A stretch of 64,000 bases of DNA. Origin: Lampris incognitus (lineage: Eukaryota > Chordata > Actinopteri > Lampriformes > Lampridae). The notes beneath the pieces were generated by a model. It was not told the origin of the DNA. It saw only the letters and a list, made by a program, of their open reading frames with translations, and made no database searches. Made by a program: the position numbers and the translations under genes. Every line of letters starts with the position of its first letter. Position 1 is the stretch's first letter. The DNA lies in contig NC_079219.1 in the NCBI RefSeq assembly GCF_029633865.1, positions 11,715,420 through 11,779,419 of the forward strand, given 5' to 3'. Shown here piece by piece: positions 11,250 through 40,337 of this stretch.

Positions 11250-11850
11250 CTACAGAGCTGTTGTTCTCCCTACCTGCCATATGGAACAGAGTCATGGACC
11301 ACCTACAGCAGGCACTTGAGAGCCTTGGAGCAATACCACCAAAGATCCTTAGGAAAGATCCTAAAGATCAGCTGGAAGGACAGATGCACTAACATCAGTG
11401 TTCTGGAAGAAGCCAACATGATTAGCATCACCATCACAATAATGCAGCACCAACTCCTATGGACGGGCCATGCCATCCACATGTCCAACACACGTCTCCT
11501 CAAACAGATCCTGTACTCCCAGCTAAAGGAAGGTCAGCGAGCTCCCAGTGGGCAAAAGAAACGTTTCAAGGCCAATATCAAGACCAGTCTGAAGAAATTC
11601 AACACCACATCGAGCAACTGGGACCATTGCACTGGATATGCACTCCCAGGAGAAATCAGTGCAGGAAGGAGCCGCACATCATGAAATAGAACTCCACTGT
11701 GCCGCAGAGAAAACGCAACAGCATCTAAAGGAGAGAGAAAAAAAGCCTCAAATGCCACCATCAACCACCACCACTTTCCCCTGTCCACACTGCACCAAAG
11801 TATGTGGATCATGGCTTGGCCTCTACAGCCATTTGAAGACCCACAAGTAG
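11250..11850 (+). pseudogene. LINE C-terminal region with terminal C2H2 finger
   Basis: After frameshifts, the segment LRALEQYHQRSLGKILKISW (from about 11317) and LLWTGHAIHMSNTRLLKQIL (from 11454) correspond to the conserved WxGH region downstream of many LINE RTs. The last frame (11638-11850) ends with CPHCTKVCGSWLGLYSHLKTH, a C2H2 zinc finger (Cys-x2-Cys...His-x4-His, read loosely) 3 codons from the stop. The finger presumably bound template RNA or target DNA. Confidence 0.7.
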
Positions 11851-11867
11851 ACAACCCAACGGAAAGG

Positions 11868-11891
11868 ATGATGATGATGATGATGATGATG

Positions 11892-11979
<88 letters not shown>
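11868..11979. repeat. (ATG)n followed by (GT)n
   Basis: The first 27 bp are the LINE tail, followed without a gap by about 85 bp of pure GT. Cysteine-valine open frames through it are artefacts. Confidence 0.95.
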
Positions 11980-11981
<2 letters not shown>

Positions 11982-12319
11982 AAGTGTGTGGTTCCTCTTC
12001 CAGATAAAGATGCATCTAGTCTTATTTGTTCTGTCTTCCCATCACTTCATCTCTCTCCCAGTAAACCTCCATTCTGCGATGGCTGACATATGACTGGTTT
12101 GATTCTGGTGTTGCTGGGCAGGCATGCATACATGATATTTAGGTTTGAACATTTACATAACATGTTCATAAACCTTGTCTTCTGTATGACCTATCCACTA
12201 TGCACAATTTTCTTAATGATATATTTACAACATGGCAGTCCAGATGACATCTCTAGCTAACCAGTGAAAACAGTTTAACATACAGGAATGAGTTCTGAAA
12301 TGCTCAATTTAATCCATTT
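11980..12319. other. Intergenic, nothing recognised
   Basis: No repeat or coding feature could be named. Confidence 0.4.
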
Positions 12320-12672
12320 AACGGGGCCCATGGGTGGCACAGTAGAGTAGTATTACATTAGCTTCCCAACACTAATAAATCCTGGAGTGCTGTTGTCAAT
12401 GTTCCTGGGTGGGGGAGCTGGTAGGAATAATTAATTATATCATCTCCACCACCTCATGTATGTGATGGTGTGTCTGTTGGGGGATCTAGAGGAAGTGGTG
12501 AGAGCCTCCACCCACGTTACATTCCCCTGGAGAAACCCGCAGGTGAAAAGAAGCAGTTGAAGGATGTATATGGAAGTGTTCAGAGTGGTTTAACGGTGGG
12601 ATCTCAGGAGAACGGAGGGATTGGACACGTCAATTTGAGATTAAAATTGGGATGAAAAAGAGAAAAAAAAGC
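12320..12672 (+). mobile_element. Decayed SINE-like element
   Basis: The 3' part (GGATTGGACACGTCAATTTG ... AAAATTGGGATGAAAAAGAG plus an A-run) resembles the tail of the SINE at 42451-42852, which ends TTGGCCACTAAATTGGGAGA. The head region (GGGTGGCACAGTAG) could be a decayed tRNA-like part, but no B-box is visible. Confidence 0.35.
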
Positions 12673-12943
12673 ATGAAGGAACCGTTTATCAGCTGTCTGG
12701 AGGAAGTGATAACACGGCTGATGTCCGCTTTTAACTACCAGTTAACCGCTAACTGACTATTGATCACCTGTGAAACTGTCAGTCATCAGATATCTAATCA
12801 TACTGTCAACGTGAACCCAAAGTATCTCTGTTAGGCCTACAAATGTGGTAAGCCATGTTTAGTCACCGAAGAGCTTGTTTCCAATACGCTGTCTTGTGTA
12901 CCGTTTCTCTTTTAACCTTTGATTGTAGCTGGGGGAGGGAAGC

Positions 12944-13104
<161 letters not shown>

Positions 13105-13194
13105 ATGGAATAAATGTAAGAATGACAGTATCTGCTTGGTCGTGGTGATGTCTCATCTCAACAAAAAAAAAGTGTATGCAACAATTAAACAAGA

Positions 13195-13415
13195 AGTCCA
13201 AAGACAAGTAGGTCAAGTGAATCGGCCGTACTAAATTGTCCCTAAGTATGAATGTGTGTGTGTGTGTGTGTGTGTGTATGTCGGCCCTGTGTGATGGCCT
13301 GGCGGCCTGTCCAGGGTGTCTCCCCGCCTGTTGCCCAGTGACTTCTGGGATAGGCTCCAGCATCCCCAGGAGTACGACCCCGAGAGCAGGATAAGCGGTT
13401 TGGATAATGAATGGA
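13195..13415 (+). mobile_element. SINE 3' fragment (DANA/mermaid-like, tail type B)
   Basis: Begins in the core (AGTCCAAAGACAAGTAGGTC) and runs through CCTGGCGGCCTGTCCAGGGT to a GGATAAGCGGTTTGGATAAT end. It matches the 3' half of the full copy at 16583-16951, with an internal GT expansion. Confidence 0.7.
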
Positions 13416-13660
13416 CTTCAAATTTGAAAAATCAGCAAACAAATCAAATAATTAGCCTACGTCGGAAAACTCTAACTGGCATCTTCTGTGAGTTGTGACG
13501 TAAAAACAGATCCGCTCATGGACGCCTCGTGCATGTCCAGAAGAAGAGGTTCACGCTGTGGTCGTTAAGTGGCAGTAGCCTTGTTACGGTATTTGCATAG
13601 TTCCAACAAAATCAACACAGGTCCACCTCCCCCAGTGTGGACAGTGGCTTCACTGGTGTA

Positions 13661-13830
13661 TGAATGTGTGTGTGAACGAGTGAATGTGTGTGTGAACGGG
13701 TGAATGTGTGTATGAATGGGTGAATGTGTGTGTGAATGGGTGAATGTGTGTGTGAATGGGTGAATGTGTGTGTGAATGGGTGAATGTGTGTGTAAATGGG
13801 TGAATGTGTGTGTGAATGGGTGAATGTGAG
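13661..13830. repeat. 20-bp tandem repeat, about 8 units
   Basis: The unit is TGAATGTGTGTGTGAATGGG with a few substitutions and an exact 20-bp period. The histidine/threonine-rich minus-strand frames are artefacts. Confidence 0.95.
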
Positions 13831-13990
13831 GCATACATTGTAAAAAAGCACTTTAGGATAGATGGACGTTACGTTTCTCTCTCTCTAGTTTTACTCAGTA
13901 ATTGTCTGGTTCACTTTAGTGTGTCCACGGTGTTAACCTTACATAGCGTACCTTTAACTAACCGTCAGAGTAATGTGCTCACACACCACG

Positions 13991-14004
13991 GCGCCCCCTG
14001 CTGA
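13991..14004 (-). promoter_or_regulatory. CTCF-like motif
   Basis: The minus strand reads TCAGCAGGGGGCGCC, one base off the CTCF core CCASCAGGGGGCGC. A motif match only. Confidence 0.35.
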
Positions 14005-15089
14005 CACGGAGGGTGACTCAAACAGCCCGCGCCAAGAGACGAGCCCTGACTCGCAGGAAGTCCCGAATAAAACCCCGCGGCTTCTCGGGCAGAAAGACAT
14101 CAGATTGTTTTGTTGGGTTTCTGTTAACGTTCAGTGTGATAAAATCCAGAAACTTCTCCGGTTTGAGAGACTTAAGATATTTGTCTGAGAAATGAGATGT
14201 GTCGCCACTCCCCGATGTGGTTTTGCGAGAGGACCTGAACAAAACGCCCTGCTGAACGTGTTCCCGCTCCTGCTGGAGGCTCGGCTGTCTGTTACCGAGG
14301 GCTGCAGCCCCGTGGGGTCTGAGGAGCCAATCAGCTGCGGCGATTTCTGTCACATGGTCTCATAAGTCCCGCCCAGAAGAAATGAATGGCCGAATGAAGA
14401 CGCCGTGGCAGGAGGACGGGAATGACGACGTCATCAAACCACGAAGGGAGGGAAAAAGTCCTGCTGCCACCTCGTCTCAATCAGTTTTCCCACACACAGT
14501 TTAACATCTTTCTTTCCTTTTTTAAATCTGTTTGTAAAGAGTTAAACGCTACTGTAAGATGTCTTTAAACCTCTCCTATAAGTCATCTATCCACAGAGAC
14601 AGACAGAAGTATGTTGTCTACGCTAATGATAGTAACAATACTGAACTTAACATAACAGGGTAACTGAGCTGGTTAATGGTCTGTAAGATCTGACTTGGTT
14701 TAATTAAGAGCAGAAGTAAAAAAAGCTCAGAACACATTAGCCGCTCCCTATTTCTGTTCTCTATTCCCAGTTATAACTGATTGTCATCATCATATTAACG
14801 CACTGTTAGTCACGTGATGCTGGGAATGAGAGGAAGACTCATGGCTGAATGTCTTACAAACAGCTGTTTCTCTAAAACAGCAATACATCCCTCACTCTTT
14901 TCTTCAAAACAAAAAAGCTGCAAATATAAACTGAATGGAGATCTTTGAGAAAACGAAGTCGTTCTGTGAAACACTACCGCTTTTGTCCGCATGTGTTAAC
15001 AACAACAGCACAATGTGAAGCTACATCCTAGGATGCACTGGGACACATCATCAGTGATGTTCCCTGAGGTCCTCGGGTCTTTCGGGTCT
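14005..15089. other. Intergenic, nothing recognised
   Basis: 14000-14460 is relatively GC-rich with several CpGs, but contains no exon I can support. The rest is plain sequence. Confidence 0.4.
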
Positions 15090-15506
15090 TTCAACATCAT
15101 ACACCCTCTCCTAGGCGACCCAGCCAGGGTTGATCAGGCCTTGGCTTGTGTCCCAGCAGCATTGGCCCACAGGTCACTCCTTCTGATCCAAAGCCATCTG
15201 CAGGCCCTCTCTGCAGCCTCCACGGAAGACTTGATGGCTTTCCTTTCAGCAGCCCCAGTGATGCCAAGTAGAGTGTCGAGCTTGCACAGTAAGCGGCCAG
15301 CAAAGCCTCTACACCCACACCCCACTACAATGGGCTCACGCGCCTTCCAGCCTCTCCTCCAGCACTGGTCCACCAGCTCCTGGTACTTGGACTGCTTTTG
15401 CTCATGGGCCTCCTTCACCCGTGCCTCCCAGGGAACCGTCGGCTCTATAAGGAGCACCTGTTCTGAAGAGGCTGATGGATGATAGCACTATGTCTGGCCT
15501 CAACGA
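15090..15506 (-). pseudogene. Restriction-like endonuclease (RLE) fragment of a LINE
   Basis: On the minus strand the segment around 15505-15440 reads RPDIVLSSISLF, then after a frameshift VLLIEPTVPWEARVKEAHEQ and KYQELVDQCWRRGWKA, with VGCGCRGFAGRLL further on. RPD followed by E-x-TVPWE is the PD-(D/E)xK layout of the C-terminal restriction-like endonuclease used by R2/NeSL/HERO-type elements to cut their target. Only this domain remains; the RT is absent. The plus-strand frame of 155 codons over the same region is a shadow. Assignment to a clade is uncertain. Confidence 0.55.
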
Positions 15507-15912
15507 AGTTGTCGTAATGTGTCTGTCTGTAATAATCTGCCTGTCTGTCTATCTGTCTGTCTGTCTTTCTGTGTTCTGTCAGAGATTCGGGATTCCTGCC
15601 CGTTAATGATCCATGAATTCTTTAAAAGAGACAGATGTTCGACATGTAAGAGTCCCTCATCTCTGTGCATTAAATCAATTCATTATTAACACTTCTAGTC
15701 TTACAAATAAGAACGTTTGGATCTGCATCAGTCATCACAAGATCAGAAAAAATATCACTCTAATCCTTTTTAGTTCATTAATAATAAAATTGTTCCATAA
15801 ACAGTAGCTGTCCATTTTTGGACCCGTGTGGACGATGTATAATATTCCCGCTGATCATGAATATTTCATAACCTGCTGACCTTGGAGAATAGGGACAATG
15901 ACAACGAATGCA

Positions 15913-15915
15913 CGT

Positions 15916-15967
<52 letters not shown>

Positions 15968-15997
15968 GTGTGTGTGTGTGTGTGCGTGCGTGTGTGC
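15913..15997. repeat. (GT)n microsatellite
   Basis: Nearly pure GT with GCGT interruptions at the 3' end. Confidence 0.95.
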
Positions 15998-15999
15998 TT

Positions 16000-16570
16000 T
16001 GGTGCAGTGGAGATGGGGGTGGGGGTGGGGGTGAGGCTCAGTGATGAAAATCTAATCAATACCTTGTATATAGTATATAAAATCTGGCACATTTAATCTC
16101 ATCTTGACTTATCACAGCTTAGCTCTTCATATGGTCTTAGGTTTACAATTATAACACAGCTATATGTTTATGCGTTTGATATGTTTAAATGTGGAGGAAC
16201 TGTTGTTGACAATCTTACGTGCAGTGAGTCAATGTGAGGGAAGAGGTAGGCATGCTGCACCGCTAAAGGACACTGAAACTTATCATGCAGGACGATGTCT
16301 GCACACTGAGAAAAGCTCATGTTGCTTGAATTGGGCCTCACCGATGTTGATGAATCCACTTATTTTCCAGTATAATAAACTATGTTTTGGGGAAACCAGG
16401 CAGGGAGAGATGAAGGTCATTTCATTACATCAGCTCGGAGTCACAAAAGAAATGTATCGTCGCTCTTGTTGCCTTTACACGTTGGGAGGGAATCAAGGTG
16501 ACCGAGATGAACGCTGTCAAATTAACTGTCTAAATAAAGTCAGAAATCCAATTTGAAAATTAGCAGAGAT
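16000..16570. other. Intergenic, nothing recognised
   Basis: A 130-codon open frame at 16164-16556 has no recognisable domain, start context or splice signals. Confidence 0.4.
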
Positions 16571-16579
16571 AAAACAGAA

Positions 16580-16951
16580 AAGGGGCAGCACGGTGGCGCA
16601 GTGGTTAGTGCAGTCACCTCACAGCAAGAAGGTCCTGGGTTCGAGCCCTGGGGTAGTCCAACCTTGGTGGGTCGTCCCGGTCCATCCTGTGTGGAGTTTG
16701 CATGTTCTCCCCTTGTCTGCGTGGGTTTCCTCCGGGGGCTCCGGTTTCCTCCCCCAGTCCAAAGACATGTAGGTCAGGTGAATCGCCCGTACTAAATTGC
16801 CCCTAGGAATGAGTGTGTGTGTGTGGGCCCTGTGTGATGGCCTGGTGGCCTGTCCAGGGTGTCTCCCCGCCTGCCAATGACTGCTGGGATAGGCTTCAGC
16901 ATCCCCGCAACCCTGAGAGCGGGATAAGCAGTTGAGATAATGGATGGATGG
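16580..16951 (+). mobile_element. Full-length SINE (DANA/mermaid-like, tail type B)
   Basis: A tRNA-like head (GGGCAGCACGGTGGCGCAGT, then B-box GGGTTCGAGCCC), a conserved core (GTGTGGAGTTTGCATGTTCT, TCCGGTTTCCTCCCCCAGTC) and the type B tail (CCTGGTGGCCTGTCCAGGGT) ending in (ATGG)n. A 9-bp direct repeat AAAACAGAA flanks it at 16571-16579 and 16952-16960, a plausible target-site duplication that fixes both ends. Confidence 0.85.
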
Positions 16952-16960
16952 AAAACAGAA

Positions 16961-18250
16961 CAGAAAGCCAAATTAATCAATCAATCAATCAATTTATCTG
17001 GCCATCTAGCAAGCTAACTATGCTGCTGACGTTAGCTCACCATACCTTGGCTCGTTTGAGGCATCTATTTAACTAATGTTATCATTAGTGAATGTTCATG
17101 ATAACATGCCGTAGTTGGTCGTGGAAACATACCTTTATCCTGCTGTGTTTAGCCCTCCTCTGTTTTCCTCCGCTTTCGCTTCTCTGCACCAGACGGATAA
17201 ACCCTTTTGGGTGACATACTGTCGTGATGTACTTGCTCGCAGTTATAATGCACATGAACCTGACCCCAGCTCTGACATAGGAAATGATTAAACCAGTAGC
17301 ATTAATTTGTCAGTCTGTTAACAACATGACATCAAAATATTCAGTTTTTGGTGATTACTACTGATATGATATATCACACACACAATATATATATTTATCA
17401 ACCTGTCATGTTTGACATTTCAAGCACTCTTGGGGGGGCCCCTGCTGGCGCGCGGGGGCCCTAAGCGACCGCTTAGTTCACTTATGCCTTGGGCCGCTCT
17501 GCATTCTACCAACAAACTGACAAGAGAAGAAGACAGAAGTCCTCGTGGTCATCCTACCACTACTACCGGCTTTCAGGATGTAACACTCCTGTGAAACATA
17601 CTCCCTCGTGTAGTGAAATGAATGGTTGTGAATGAGGGCCAGAGAAAGGTGGGCGTTTACTTCAGTTCTTAATTTTATTTGGCTTCCAGGAGTCATGACA
17701 TCAAAAAGACAGACAGACAGACAGACAGGCAGACAGACAGGGTCCTGGTTCACAGAGGATTTCATGATGATAGATAATAAACAACACGTTCTTATTTCCC
17801 TTCCTGACAAATCGATCTCTTTTCCAAAATACTCTATTTCTATTTGGAAAACAAAATATTTCTCAAAGCTCATCTTTTAACAATCTCTGAAACCCAAACT
17901 CTGGAAAACTGCTGTCACTTTTTTTTTCTGGGCTGAGGTTTTCTGCTTTCCCAGCTAACTAACTTCTTCGTTAGCCTCTTTCTTTCCTTTCGGTGGAAGC
18001 AAACACTCAGTCCTGTCCTCCGTCTCTCTGCGGCTCTGACTCCAGTTATTTAGAAGTAGTTTAAAGCTTTGGGATGCTTTCATGTGTCATATTAAAAGAA
18101 AATGGGTGGAAAGGAAAAATTATTACGATCATTAAAGCATCACTTTTCTCATTGGTTCTAGCCTTTTCATCACTACTTTATCTACATTTAATTTTTTCAA
18201 TCTCTACACAGTGTCAAAACAAGAGGTAGGCTGTGCGTCTGGCTCACGTA
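16961..18250. other. Intergenic, nothing recognised
   Basis: Contains a short (GACA)n near 17705-17740. A GC-rich patch at 17430-17480 (GGGGGCCCTAAGCGACC) may be a repeat remnant that I cannot place. Confidence 0.4.
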
Positions 18251-18689
18251 AACTCACTTTAAAGTTAGCATGAATTTAGCATTAGCATGCTGAACTCTCT
18301 TTAACATTAGCATGAATTTAGCATTAGCATCGCTGAACTCACTTTAACGTTAGCATGAATTTAGCATTAGCATGCTGAACTCCCTTTAACATTAGCATGA
18401 ATTTAGCATTAGCATTACTGAACTCACTTTAATATTAGCATGCTGAACTCCCTTTAACGTTAGCATGAATTTAGCATTAGCATGCTGAACTCACTTTAAC
18501 ATTAGCATGAATTTAGCATTAGCATTGCTGAACTCACTTTAACGTTAGCATGAATTTAGCATTAGCATGCTGAACTCACTTTAACATTAACATGAATTTA
18601 GCATTAGCATGCTGAACTCCCTTTAACGTTAGCATGAATTTAGCATGCTGAACTCATTTTAACATTAGCATGAATTTAGTGTTAGCATG
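18251..18689. repeat. 42-bp minisatellite A, about 10 units
   Basis: The unit is roughly GAACTCACTTTAACGTTAGC then ATGAATTTAGCATTAGCATG and CT, with truncated units near 18430 and 18640. Internally the TTAGCAT word recurs, suggesting growth from shorter repeats. Confidence 0.95.
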
Positions 18690-19340
18690 TGCTGGTGTCA
18701 GGATATGGCTTAGGAAACTCCTCTATGGCTTTTTTTTTTTTTAATATGGCCTGTATCCATTTTGAGATACGTAATGAATGAATATGGCTGATGCTTCCAT
18801 GGAGAACAAGTAAAAGAATAAAGTCTAAACTGACTGGGGAATCAAGTCACTGCCTTTTCCCTACCTTTTGCTGAAAACACCACCATTTCTAGATCTAGAC
18901 AACAATTTAAGATCATCCAACTACAAAAAAAACCAAAAAAACAAAAACATGAAAAGTTAACAAATCGAAAGGACAGCGGCCCTAAAATGGGTATAATTAT
19001 ATTATTAATAGCAACAATATTTAAAATGGTATTTTTCAGCTTACTTTGTTTTGGCGGGGGTCTCCGTCACTGCGGGCCAGCAGTTGAGGAGAGTCATAAA
19101 ACTAAAGTAAAGCTCTAAAAAAAAGAACAGCCAAACATCATGAACATGACTTTTTTTTCCCCCAACAGATTTTTTTGATTTTTGATCAAAGAAATGTTGG
19201 GTTTCAAACTTTGTTCTATAAATATGAATATTAACACAGTGATGTGCTTGGAGGCAGCGGTGAACCCAGCTGACAGTTGACTTTTAACGTTTAACCTTGA
19301 GGACAGTTTGCTAGTTATGGCTGACTGTTGAGCTTCCAGT
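18690..19340. other. Intergenic, nothing recognised
   Basis: AT-rich, with an A-rich stretch around 18925-18950. Nothing named. Confidence 0.4.
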
Positions 19341-19880
19341 AGCCAACAGTATGAGACTGTGGTTACACTGGGTAGTTCCCATTGGCTAACAGTAAAACCG
19401 GTGGTTATACTGGGCAGTTCCCAGTGACTAACAGTAAAACTGGTGGTTATACTGGGCAGTTCCCAGTGACTAACAGTAAAACCGGTGGTTATACTGGGCA
19501 GTTCCAAGTGGCTAACAGTAAAACTGGTGGTTATACTGGGCAGTTCCCAGTGGTTAACAGTAAAACTGGTGGTTATACTGGGCAGTTCCCAGTGGTTAAC
19601 AGTAAAACCGGTGGTTATACTGGGCAGTTCCCAGTGGCTGATAGTAAAATGGGTGGTTATACTGGACAGTGGCTAACAGTAAAACTGGTTGTTATACTGG
19701 GTGGTTTCCAGTGGCTAACAGTAAAAACGGTGGTTATACTGGGCAGTTCCCAGTGGCTAACACTAAAACTGGTGGTTATACTGGGCAGTTCCCAGTAGCT
19801 AACAGTAAAACCGGTGGTTATACTGGGCAGTTCCCAGTAGCTAACAGTAAAACCGGTGGTTATACTGGGCAGTTTCCAGT
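19341..19880. repeat. 42-bp minisatellite B, about 12-13 units
   Basis: The unit is about AACAGTAAAACTGGTGGTTA then TACTGGGCAGTTCCCAGTGG and CT. Because 42 is divisible by three, the array stays open on both strands (plus: repeats of NSKTGGYTGQFPV; minus: repeats of WELPSITTGFTVSH). Each unit holds a small inverted pair ACTGGG/CCCAGT. One unit near 19670 is shortened. I treat it as non-coding. Confidence 0.95.
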
Positions 19881-21260
19881 GTGAATGCATCAAGTTGTAT
19901 GTATGTGAAATAGAATCTGATCTGCAGTAATTTTTCCTCCTCTGGAAAAATAAAAGGCTCTAAAATGCTGAGACGGGCTTGTGCGTTAGTCTTGGATTTC
20001 TACAAACATAAATACGATCTTTTACATGTATTCCAGCCATTCAGATAGCATGTATTGAAAGAATGGCAAACAGCTATGGAGAGAAACTGAGTTCTTCTTA
20101 TTCAGAAATAAGTTCATACCTGTTGCAGATGGATTATGGTTCATGTCCTCAAAGTTGGTAAACTGTCAGTAAGTCAGGGGACACACTAAAACATTCAGCA
20201 ACACAAACTAAACTCAAACACATATCTGTGCTTATAGGTCATCTATAAAAGTAATGAAGACATCATTTGAATCTCTGTTAGAATCTAGTGAAGACTTTTG
20301 GTCGTGGCTCTATTTTCAAATGACAAATATTTGGCAACATTAATTCGTCTTTACACAGACAGGTGTTGTAACAATATATGAATATAAAAATTCCCTCGTT
20401 TTCAAAAGCAAAGTGTTGTTACGAAATCAAAATGCTGACGTCTATCTACGACATCTGCAGATAAGTGAAAAGTGAAAACTCAAACTTTTTATTTGTTCTT
20501 TTGGTTTCATTTCTCAGCTTCACTCTGCTTCCTGCTGCCTTTGTTCTTCTGTCCTCCTCAAAAACAGGAAGTTCTGAAAACAAACGTCTAAACAAATAAC
20601 AATGCATCTTTGGATTTCTATCAGCTTTTCAGGTTTTTAAAGAATATTCTGAATATTTGGGTAAAAGTAGACGTGAAAAAGCAAATGTGTTTGTATATGA
20701 AAAAAATTTTGAGTTCAAGAAGAAATCAAAAGAAGTTTGCTGCAGTACAAGAAATAAAATAAAAAAACATTTTAAAACAACAGCAAGTTTCTATGACGCT
20801 TTATGGTCCAGAGACACTGGCAACATGAAACTTCCTGGAAAATATGAATCCACTGTACTTGCGGCCTGGCAGGAAAGGTCTGGAATTGTCTTTCTCCTTC
20901 ACGAAGAGAAATGGAACTGAGTTTTCTATAATGGCTTCCATGTTGGTGTTGGTGGCCGTTTGTCTGCAGATGTTTCCTTCTCTGTTATTTCTTCCTAAAT
21001 GGAGGTGCTCCAAAGATCAGGAGGTGAAGCTTGGAAGCCCAAAGTTGGATCTTAAAGCACCTCATCTCATTCTTGCTTTAAACTTTTCTGTCCCTGGTTC
21101 TATTCAGAAAGTCTGGATCACACTGTTGGTCCTCAAACATCTTCACTTTCAATCTTAATCAGGCGACACCATGGAAACTGAAATTATATCCACTTCCCGG
21201 TTTTCCAGTGAGTTGTAAAGAGCTGCGATGACCACGTTACAGCTATTCTGCCTATGAACT
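19881..21260. other. Intergenic or 3' flank of igdcc3, nothing recognised
   Basis: AT-rich sequence. It may include the igdcc3 3' untranslated region on the minus strand, but I cannot fix a polyadenylation site. Confidence 0.35.
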
Positions 21261-22732
21261 TCAGACAGAGGCCTTGACCCGGATGCTGTCTTGGACTACA
21301 GTGAGAACACTCGGAGAGGTCTTGGAGGCTGAACTGGAAGCTGTGGGCCAGAAAAAAAATCCACCAGCCTCATCAGCCTTTAAGTCAGGGGAGCATGAGG
21401 AAAAAGTCCCCTTGGAAAGAAGGTTCAGACTGTCAGTCACATTCAGACTTCCTGTGTTTCCAGACAACAAGTAGAGGAACGCAGGAGAGCAGTTGGGGGG
21501 GGGGGGCACAGACACTGGCATTGGCACAAAGGGGGGAAAGGGACAAAGTGGCACCAGAGGAGCCTTTTGGTTTTGAGGTAGGTATGCATGACCAGCAGCA
21601 TGAGGCAAACTTGGTAACCTGAAACACTCTGACATTTGGCGCCAAGCTGAGGTAGCGCTCGCTATCTTTGGAGGTAAAGACTTTTGGTGGGGGAGCTGAG
21701 AGGTGGGAGGGGGGCAACCAGCTGATTCCATGGAGCCTCATAAGAACACCCGGCCTAGAGGCTAACTCGGTGAGAAAAACAATCATCTCCATCACACTTG
21801 CTAAGGCTGAAGCAAATGCTTAAGCTAAGGCTGTAGCTAATGCTAAAGCAGAGCACACTGAGCTCTTCTTAGCTGCAGCTTCAAAACTCTGTGCTCACCT
21901 TCTGACCAGGAAATCCCTTTGGCTCTGGAGGACCAGGTTAAGAATTATAGCTTACCGCTGGCCTCTTATATCACTGAACACAGACAATTTTCTGTCTGTT
22001 ACCAGCCTGTTATGAAGGTTTTATCACTCTTAGATCCTCTAAGGCTGTGATTGCTGGTCAGTTTGGTGGAAGGCCTCCGTTCTTGGTTCGGCAGAACCCT
22101 AAACTTGGCACTGTTGGCAAAAAACTCAAAATGACATCAACTGAACTGGAAATAAATGGTTTTGGTTTGAGCAGGAAACATCCTGGACATTTAAACATTT
22201 AAAACCACAAAGGGAAAAGACTGTTTCAACATGGCTGGCAGGGACCCCTTCCATGGAGTAGTCACTTGAATGGTAATTTCAAACATTTTTCATGTTTCTG
22301 TGGGACAGCCATTTCAAACTTGTGTTGAAAAAAGTAACATTAGCTTTGGTTTTAAGCTGAGAGATGGGGAACCGTCATGAATTGGAGTCAAAACTTGTGG
22401 ACATCTGACACATCAGCTCCTCATCTTATTAAGAATGTCTTTTCGTTTGGTCCTGTCTGGTAGTAAATGTTTCCAGGATGTCCTCATTAAAACACATCTT
22501 CTCAAAGTCAAACTCTACTCTCACTCATTCATTGTCTGTCTGCACTGACAGACAGATTCTAAGGCTTTGGTTGGCGGGGTGGAAGAGGAACCATGGACCA
22601 GCTGGGTGGAGGTCAGGGGTCAGGGGTGTGGAGGTAGTGTGTTGGAGGGTTTTAGCCAGTGCTGTTGCCAGGCTGGCAGGGTGGGAGCTGTTCCACCCGG
22701 ACCTGACATTGAGCGGAGGAGGACTCTCGTCT
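21261..22732 (-). CDS. Candidate terminal exons of igdcc3 (cytoplasmic tail), unresolved
   Basis: The recognised exons stop at 22880 with a good donor and a protein of about 691 residues, shorter than mammalian IGDCC3 (roughly 800 residues), so more tail is expected. Three acceptor-like sites with open frames follow on the minus strand: CTCCACAG then 22732-22652 (in phase, 26 codons to TAA); AAACACAG then 21451-21365 (starts SLNVTDSLNLLSKG); and TTCTGGCCCACAG then 21340-21261 (ends QDSIRVKASV and a TGA). The last two fit each other in phase, but I found no convincing donor joining them to exon 13. The simplest reading is that 22732-22652 ends the protein; a transcript is needed to decide. Confidence 0.3.
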
Positions 22733-22778
22733 CTGTGGAGGGCAGAGAGAAGGCCATTAGAAATGATGGTGAAACAAA

Positions 22779-22781
<3 letters not shown>

Positions 22782-22872
<91 letters not shown>
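22782..22872. repeat. (GT)n microsatellite abutting igdcc3 exon 13 donor
   Basis: About 90 bp of pure GT, that is (CA)n on the coding strand, starting about 7 bp after the exon 13 splice donor. Confidence 0.95.
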
Positions 22873-22873
<1 letters not shown>

Positions 22874-22879
22874 CTGTAC

Positions 22880-40337
<17,458 letters not shown>

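Larger units (their letters stand above)
9785..11895 (+). mobile_element. Non-LTR retrotransposon (LINE), 5'-truncated, with (ATG)n tail
   Basis: It lacks its endonuclease and begins inside the pre-RT linker. It then has a complete-looking reverse transcriptase, a C-terminal DNA-binding region and a C2H2 finger, and ends in GGATGATGATG repeats at 11868-11894. Short tandem-repeat tails of this type are common in RTE-like clades, but clade assignment needs phylogeny. Coding changes frame or stops at 10219, 11218, about 11285 and about 11640, so this copy is inactive though only moderately decayed. Confidence 0.85.

Noticed and set aside
11896-12093. Poly cysteine-valine ORF
   Set aside because: Reading of a (GT)n microsatellite.
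15015-15482. 155-codon plus-strand frame
   Set aside because: Antisense to the LINE endonuclease fragment, whose motifs are on the minus strand.
21261-21731. 156-codon proline-rich frame as one complete protein
   Set aside because: Upstream part has no family features and runs through a poly-G/C stretch. Only the two short segments with acceptor sites are kept as candidate igdcc3 tail exons.
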